Below the pieces are notes generated by a model. The model ran no database searches, was not told the origin of the DNA, and saw only the letters and a program-made list of their open reading frames with translations. This document shows, one piece after another, positions 63,819 through 64,000 of a DNA stretch of 64,000 nucleotides. Made by a program: the position numbers and the translations under genes. The stretch covers positions 2,604,001-2,668,000 of the forward strand of contig OY820613.1 of the NCBI GenBank assembly GCA_963681975.1. The letters are read 5' to 3'. Each line of letters opens with the position of its first letter. Within the stretch, counting starts at the first letter, position 1. The DNA comes from JANELJ01 sp024511395 (GTDB taxonomy: Bacteria > Pseudomonadota > Gammaproteobacteria > GRL18).

Positions 63819-64000
63819 GTTCAACCTGAATAATACCGTTTTAAGCCTGACCTCAAGCCAGGTTTAAAGCAGCAGATTGCTCCGGTTTGATAAAACACCC
63901 CATCAAACCGGAAATAATTTTGAGCCACAAAAGCCGGAGCTTATTGAGGATCTTTCTTAAGTTATGACCAGCGGCTACCATAACCACATTAATGGCATCA
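63819..64000 (-). mobile_element. IS5-like element, copy 9 (cut by the window end)
   Basis: Starts with the same 34-bp end, left flank TAATTA. The C-terminal codons (from 63853) read GCFIKPEQSA, a third variant of the tail that differs from GSFIKPGQ and GYFIKPEQ. The rest lies outside the window. Confidence 0.92.

Overview
The window is a surface-polysaccharide locus of a Gammaproteobacterium that is being broken up by insertion sequences. The lineage is my inference from the protein types (cytochrome c5, PrtD-type type I exporter, WbpM/WbpL-like O-antigen enzymes, GDP-mannose/fucose enzymes) and the AT-leaning sequence; I cannot name a genus. By adding up element lengths I estimate that about 30% of the 64 kb is insertion sequence (IS). 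No tRNA, rRNA or CRISPR array was recognised.

Layout. 1-4.9 kb is IS debris (an IS3-type end inside a cytochrome c5 gene, an IS982 copy, two copies of an abundant IS5-like element, an IS256 fragment) followed by a truncated DUF4258 gene. 4.9-17.3 kb holds a Uma2 endonuclease gene and a first glycan cluster: fcl, a WbpM/CapD-type dehydratase, a WbpL/WecA-type initiating transferase, a WbpV-type reductase, a methyltransferase, wzx (opposite strand), gmd, a GT2, a GT4 and wzy. This set fits Wzx/Wzy-dependent assembly with deoxysugars from GDP-fucose and probably UDP-QuiNAc or FucNAc. 17.3-22.8 kb is a second IS patch: an internally deleted IS3 element, and an IS66 nested in another IS3 element, with two broken host genes. 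22.8-27.7 kb encodes a sulfotransferase and a 1048-residue acidic DUF4214 protein that looks like a type I secretion substrate.

28.2-40.5 kb is a second glycan cluster, now of the ABC-transporter type. In transcription order it has a GMD-like dehydratase, a GT4, a small membrane protein, wzm, wzt with a C-terminal glycan-binding-type domain, a 610-residue coiled-coil methyltransferase, a GT4 and a double GT4. IS copies sit at two joints of this operon. 40.6-47.6 kb encodes a complete type I secretion system (ABC, HlyD, TolC), a WcaJ-type initiating transferase and a GT4. From 47.7 kb to the end comes an IS-riddled tract with an eroded defence/toxin-antitoxin island: a single-chain MNT-HEPN protein, a chimeric HEPN/MNT remnant, an intact HepT-MntA pair, hsdM with a truncated hsdS, a serine resolvase, a broken acetate kinase gene and a truncated voltage-gated channel gene.

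How the parts work together (inference). Two export routes and two initiating transferases point to at least two surface glycans drawing on a shared GDP-mannose-derived pool (two GMD homologues, one Fcl). The most interesting unit is wzm-wzt-methyltransferase: the methyltransferase carries seven near-identical 18-residue coiled-coil repeats, encoded by a 54-bp tandem array, next to a Wzt with a C-terminal recognition domain. This resembles the WbdD-type molecular-ruler chain terminators, with the domains in a different order, and its array could change length by slippage. A second candidate variable locus is a 7-bp tandem repeat at the start of fcl.
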